From NCBI GenBank assembly GCA_029777215.1, contig JAKOSQ010000055.1:1-5645 (forward strand): a stretch of 5,645 bases of DNA, in the 5' to 3' direction. Every line of letters starts with the position of its first letter. Position 1 is the first letter of the stretch. Below the pieces are notes generated by a model. It was not told where the DNA came from and made no database searches. It saw only the letters and a list, made by a program, of their open reading frames with translations. This document shows positions 5,006 to 5,645 of this stretch, in pieces. Made by a program: the position numbers and the translations under genes. The stretch is from Bacillota bacterium (GTDB lineage: Bacteria > Bacillota > Clostridia > Oscillospirales > Oscillospiraceae).

Positions 5006-5645
5006 TCAGTCTTCCTTGCGGCCCTCGAGCATTTCGCGGAAGGCTTCGACGCGGATGGAGAACTGGCCCTGCGCGTCCATCTTCTCGTCGCGGTCGAGCT
5101 GCAGACAGGGGATGTCGTGCTCGTTGAAGAGCGCCTGCAGGACCTGCGACTCACCCTCCCACTTCTGGCAGTACTTGAGGCGCTCGACGATGATCCCGTC
5201 GACCTTGTACTCCTTCGCGGCGTTGAGGATGTATTCGTGGATCATGTCGCTGCCGTCCTGGAAGCGCGGGCAGGACGAGCGGTTGAGGTAGTGGCGGCCG
5301 AGCGCGTCGAAGACGTCCTCGTCGTCCCCGCAGACGAGCTCGTCGCGCAGAAAGCGCGTACCGAAACTGTTGAGGTCCGCAACGACCAGCAGGCCCTCGT
5401 TTTCGATGGCCTGCACATACTGCGGGTCGTCGAGCGCGCTGCCGACGAGCATGACGCGCAGCGGGTGGTCGAGCGTATCCGTGCGGGACTTCACGTCCGC
5501 GAGGAAGGTCTTCATATATTCAATGTATTCCTCGATCGGCATCTGGGTGGCCATGAGGGTCGCCTTGAGAGCCTCCGCGCCGGAGAGGACGGGGGCGTCC
5601 GCCTTGCGCAGCTCGTAGACCTCGTGGACCATCGCGCGGGCGGTA
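5006..5645 (-). CDS. 2-hydroxyacyl-CoA dehydratase family protein (HgdB/BcrC-like), C-terminal part, 5' end outside window
   Basis: The reading frame is open to the window edge (four further codons beyond Met 5632), so that Met is taken as internal and about half of a usual 380-420-residue protein is missing. Counting from Met 5632, visible family features are VMLVGSALDDP at about 60-70, VVADLNSFGTRFL at 83-95, a Cys at 121 (SSCPRF), IIVERLKYCQKWEGES at 147-162 with C155, the IPCLQLDRD strand at 174-182, and GQFSIRVEAFREML near the end. These enzymes, with a [4Fe-4S] cluster per subunit, remove water from 2-hydroxyacyl-CoA or act in benzoyl-CoA-type reductions, activated by an ATP-dependent partner. 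No activator or second subunit is in the window, so substrate and even CoA dependence are unknown. Where the family usually has CxG in the DLC(T)G segment, this protein has SFG. It ends 107 bp before rex and, because rex has its own promoter, is probably a separate unit. Confidence 0.85.
   Translation of the reverse strand, partial: TARAMVHEVYELRKADAPVLSGAEALKATLMATQMPIEEYIEYMKTFLADVKSRTDTLDHPLRVMLVGSALDDPQYVQAIENEGLLVVADLNSFGTRFLRDELVCGDDEDVFDALGRHYLNRSSCPRFQDGSDMIHEYILNAAKEYKVDGIIVERLKYCQKWEGESQVLQALFNEHDIPCLQLDRDEKMDAQGQFSIRVEAFREMLEGRKED

Noticed and set aside
5630..5632. Met at 5632 as the start of a 208-residue protein
   Set aside because: The frame stays open to the window edge and the sequence begins in the middle of the dehydratase family fold; no ribosome site can be seen in the few bases upstream.

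Overview
The window joins DNA from two unrelated bacteria. Positions 1 to about 560 are moderate-GC DNA on the + strand encoding the middle of a Bacteroidota-type RuvB (Holliday-junction helicase motor). From about 555-566 to the end is GC-rich DNA whose genes all lie on the - strand and read like an anaerobic, H2-producing Clostridia/Oscillospirales gut fermenter. Both the RuvB gene and the hydrogenase gene facing it are cut inside conserved sequence, in opposite orientation, at a stretch of about 9 bp that fits both proteins. The simplest reading is a chimeric metagenomic contig, not a natural rearrangement.

The clostridial part is transcribed right to left. At the right edge is the C-terminal half of a 2-hydroxyacyl-CoA dehydratase family protein (5006-5645). 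A 107-bp AT-rich gap follows, holding a good sigma-A-like promoter inside a 62-bp dyad. Then comes a tightly packed operon: rex (NADH/NAD+-responsive repressor), a small thioredoxin-like [2Fe-2S] protein, a PAS-containing sensory-type [FeFe] hydrogenase, a SpoIIE/PP2C-type phosphatase, and the N-terminal part of a group B [FeFe] hydrogenase that is cut at the junction. Overlaps of 4 and 8 bp and gaps of 12 and 39 bp support one transcript.

Taken together this looks like a hydrogen-metabolism control module. Rex would tie transcription to the NADH/NAD+ ratio. The 2Fe-2S protein and the HydS-like protein could sense or relay electrons or H2. The phosphatase would turn that signal into dephosphorylation of an unknown partner. 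The group B enzyme would be the H2-producing or H2-responsive output. The gene order resembles, from memory, the hfs-type hydrogenase clusters of Thermoanaerobacterium and the hydA2/hydS region of Ruminococcus albus, so the module itself is probably not new. Its signalling chemistry is poorly known, and the rex operator architecture (four ATCGAT motifs spaced exactly 14 bp apart in a dyad overlapping the promoter) is the least ordinary feature. No RNA genes, CRISPR arrays, insertion sequences or gene-free stretches over 300 bp were seen.
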